64,000 nucleotides of DNA from Pedobacter deserti. GTDB taxonomy: Bacteria; Bacteroidota; Bacteroidia; Sphingobacteriales; Sphingobacteriaceae. How positions within the stretch are numbered: position 1 is the first letter of the stretch; the number at the start of each line of letters is the position of its first letter. Of this stretch, positions 62,147 to 64,000 are shown piece after piece. Location: contig NZ_JAFMZQ010000001.1 of assembly GCF_024436415.1 (NCBI RefSeq), forward strand, positions 2,790,001 to 2,854,000. The letters are read 5' to 3'. Below the pieces are notes generated by a model, which saw only the letters and a list, made by a program, of their open reading frames with translations, had not been told where the DNA came from and made no database searches. The position numbers and the translations under genes are program-made.

Positions 62147-64000
62147 ATGATAAATACAATCCTGATTAAACTTGCAGCGGCGATGCTGTTGCTGGTGCTG
62201 TCTGTACCCTTACTGAGTCAAGCACAGCAAACTACTTCCGGCCATAAAGGCATAGCCAAAGGTCTGGTGAAAGATACGACACAGAATTATGTACTCCGCT
62301 CCGCTACCGTATCGGTCTATAGGGCGGCTGATAGCTCTCTACTCAATTACCAGATCACCAACAATTATGGGGAGTTTGTGTTTAAGACCCTTCCGGTCGG
62401 CATCCAGCTTAGGTTAGATGTAAGTTACGTGGGGTATAATCCTTTTAGGAAGACGTTTGTGATTCCGGCCGACAAAGGGGAAATTGATCTGAAAACGCTT
62501 GTGGTACAGTCGCGGGACGTTATGCTTAAAGATATTGTCATTACCGTCCCTCCCATCAGTATGAATGGTGATACCCTGGAGTTTAACGCCGCAGCGTTTA
62601 AACTCGACAGTAATGCCGTGGTGGAAGACCTGCTCCGGAAAATCCCGAATATTGTATTATGGGGTGACGGCCAGGTTACGGTAAATGGTCGAGAGGTAAA
62701 AAATATCCTGGTAAATGGCAAACCTTTCTTTGGCGGAGACGCTAAGATCGCTACGCAGAATATCTCGAAAAACGCATTGGAGAAGATACAGGTTTACAGC
62801 ACGGTTACCGACCAGAAAAACCTGCTTGATTCGACACTAGAAATGAACTTGAAGCTAAAAAAGGGCAAGGACATCGGTTATTTTGGGAAGCTTGGGGGCG
62901 GTTACGGCACAGACCGCAGGTTTGAAGGTGACGCAAGTTTCAACATATTCACGCCTAAAATGCAATTGGCGATTATCGGTGCCAGCAACAACATCAACAA
63001 GCAGGCCGGCAGCATAAATTCGCTGATGGAGAGCAGTACATTTAAGGGTACGGGCACCAATGTGGAATATCAGCCCGACTTCAGGGCTACAGGCGTTAAC
63101 CGGGGCAACTCCGGTGGGATGGCCTTTACCTATAATTTCATTGAAAAACCCACCTGGGAAAATAAGAAAACCCTGAAAGCGAATTATTTTCTTACCGACA
63201 ATGAACGGGACAACAACTCAGACCAGGTTACCACAACAACGCTGCCCAATGCCGACAGAATAAAGGAGGAAAGCGTTAGCACCAATTTAGGCGAGAATAT
63301 ACGTCAGCGGTTCGATTCGGAATTTGAGTGGGTAAAAAAGTCGAAGAGTTTTAAAATTTCACAGAATCTGAACAGAAATCAGGGTGAGAACAACAATCAG
63401 ACGTTTCGCACAGCCCGTAATGCGGATGATGTGATGACGAGTACCAACAATAGCAGTAACCTGAGTAGTTTTAACAATATGGACTTTAACTTAACCGCAG
63501 ATTTCCGGCTGGGGCAAAACTATAATAAGTGGGATCAGCGTTTCAAGGGTTTTGATGTCAGATATAGTTTAAACGTAATCGACAACCAAGACGACCGGAC
63601 GAATTTTACGGAGTTCAGATCGATCGCCGATCCGGCGGCGAACAGAAAATTTAACCGCAGGTATGACAGTAAATTCAATGAAACTACACACAGGATGCAG
63701 CTTACGCTGAACAGCCTGCGTTCGCTGATTTTCGGAAAAGCACAATTGGCGGGGATAGACTTTAATGCTTTTAACAATATAGAACTAAAGCATAATACAG
63801 ACAACGACCAGGTGGAAGACCTGGACACCATCGGCAATGCATACCGGCAAAACGCTTATCTGAGCAATAACGTGCAAATGGATGTGCTCGACCAGGCGCC
63901 CGGTCTGAGGATATCCAAGACTTTTTCAAAGAACCTGTCGAACAGATACTATGAAAACCTTACCTTCTCTTTTTCACCCAAGCAGAAGCTGATCAATCAG
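62147..64000 (+). CDS. TonB-dependent receptor-like outer-membrane protein, 3' end outside window
   Basis: 618 codons visible. Signal peptide 'LAAAMLLLVLSVPLLSQAQ', then carboxypeptidase-regulatory-like beta domain (about 35-115), a plug-like region ('DTLEFNAAAFKLDSNAVVED', LLRKIPNIVLW, 'KNILVNGKPFFGGD'), and start of a barrel of the OMP_b-brl_3 type. Starts 6 bp after the previous gene, so they form an operon. Substrate unknown. Confidence 0.9.
   Translation, partial: MINTILIKLAAAMLLLVLSVPLLSQAQQTTSGHKGIAKGLVKDTTQNYVLRSATVSVYRAADSSLLNYQITNNYGEFVFKTLPVGIQLRLDVSYVGYNPFRKTFVIPADKGEIDLKTLVVQSRDVMLKDIVITVPPISMNGDTLEFNAAAFKLDSNAVVEDLLRKIPNIVLWGDGQVTVNGREVKNILVNGKPFFGGDAKIATQNISKNALEKIQVYSTVTDQKNLLDSTLEMNLKLKKGKDIGYFGKLGGGYGTDRRFEGDASFNIFTPKMQLAIIGASNNINKQAGSINSLMESSTFKGTGTNVEYQPDFRATGVNRGNSGGMAFTYNFIEKPTWENKKTLKANYFLTDNERDNNSDQVTTTTLPNADRIKEESVSTNLGENIRQRFDSEFEWVKKSKSFKISQNLNRNQGENNNQTFRTARNADDVMTSTNNSSNLSSFNNMDFNLTADFRLGQNYNKWDQRFKGFDVRYSLNVIDNQDDRTNFTEFRSIADPAANRKFNRRYDSKFNETTHRMQLTLNSLRSLIFGKAQLAGIDFNAFNNIELKHNTDNDQVEDLDTIGNAYRQNAYLSNNVQMDVLDQAPGLRISKTFSKNLSNRYYENLTFSFSPKQKLINQ

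Overview
The window looks like chromosomal DNA of a Bacteroidota member, most likely Sphingobacteriaceae (Pedobacter-like). Evidence: a SusC/SusD pair with ECF sigma and FecR, many LytTR, AraC, HxlR and GbsR regulators, LigD without Ku nearby, and several promoters of the Bacteroidota form TTTG-N17-21-TAnnTTTG. Genus is inference; no rRNA is present. Both window edges cut a gene.

Layout. 0-9.3 kb: partial AsmA-like protein, malate:quinone oxidoreductase, M1 peptidase, Cu/Zn superoxide dismutase lipoprotein, small stress-type proteins, dGTPase. 9.3-9.63 kb: a gene-free interval with a good promoter, four ordered hairpins and a terminator, read here as an undescribed non-coding RNA of about 170 nt. 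9.6-20.6 kb: GH172-type enzyme, FKBP isomerase, a second RpoD-like sigma factor, serC, an AsnC regulator, exonuclease-fold enzyme, HAD phosphatase, tRNA-Leu(CAG), aldo/keto reductase, a GH71/99-like enzyme and secreted proteins of unknown role. 20.7-24.75 kb: tRNA-Lys(TTT) followed by a clearly AT-richer block with a LytS/LytR pair, an outer-membrane DUF6268 protein and an LpxL-like acyltransferase.

24.8-37.7 kb: serine hydrolase, then a complete nutrient-uptake locus on the minus strand (ECF sigma, FecR, SusC with STN domain, SusD, double TlpA-type thioredoxin protein), an iterated 11-bp repeat cluster, an alpha/beta hydrolase and an AraC regulator. 37.7-42 kb: accessory region beginning with a tRNA 3' fragment, then unknown proteins, a putative MNT-HEPN protein, an XRE regulator, two antitoxin-like small proteins and an odd in-frame fusion of a DUF5519 protein with a secreted NUC1-like nuclease. 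42-44.6 kb: a GbsR-controlled operon whose two upstream regions share the same dyad operator.

44.6-54.9 kb: a PAS sensor lacking an ATPase domain, an electrophile-response set (SDR, HxlR, Old Yellow Enzyme, medium-chain dehydrogenase), two AraC regulators, an ArsR/AHSA1/DoxX operon with tandem operators, DinB protein and another serine hydrolase. 55-64 kb: FG-GAP protein, LigD lacking its phosphoesterase domain, a 58-residue membrane protein, NUDIX hydrolase, MBL hydrolase, a CvpA-CAP fusion, a 6-bladed propeller-type lipid-free secreted protein and the start of a TonB-receptor-like outer-membrane barrel protein.

Most of the window is ordinary housekeeping and accessory sequence. The most promising items are the ncRNA candidate, the shared GbsR operator pair, the iteron cluster upstream of the ECF sigma gene, the tRNA-fragment/MNT-HEPN region and the DUF5519-NUC1 fusion.
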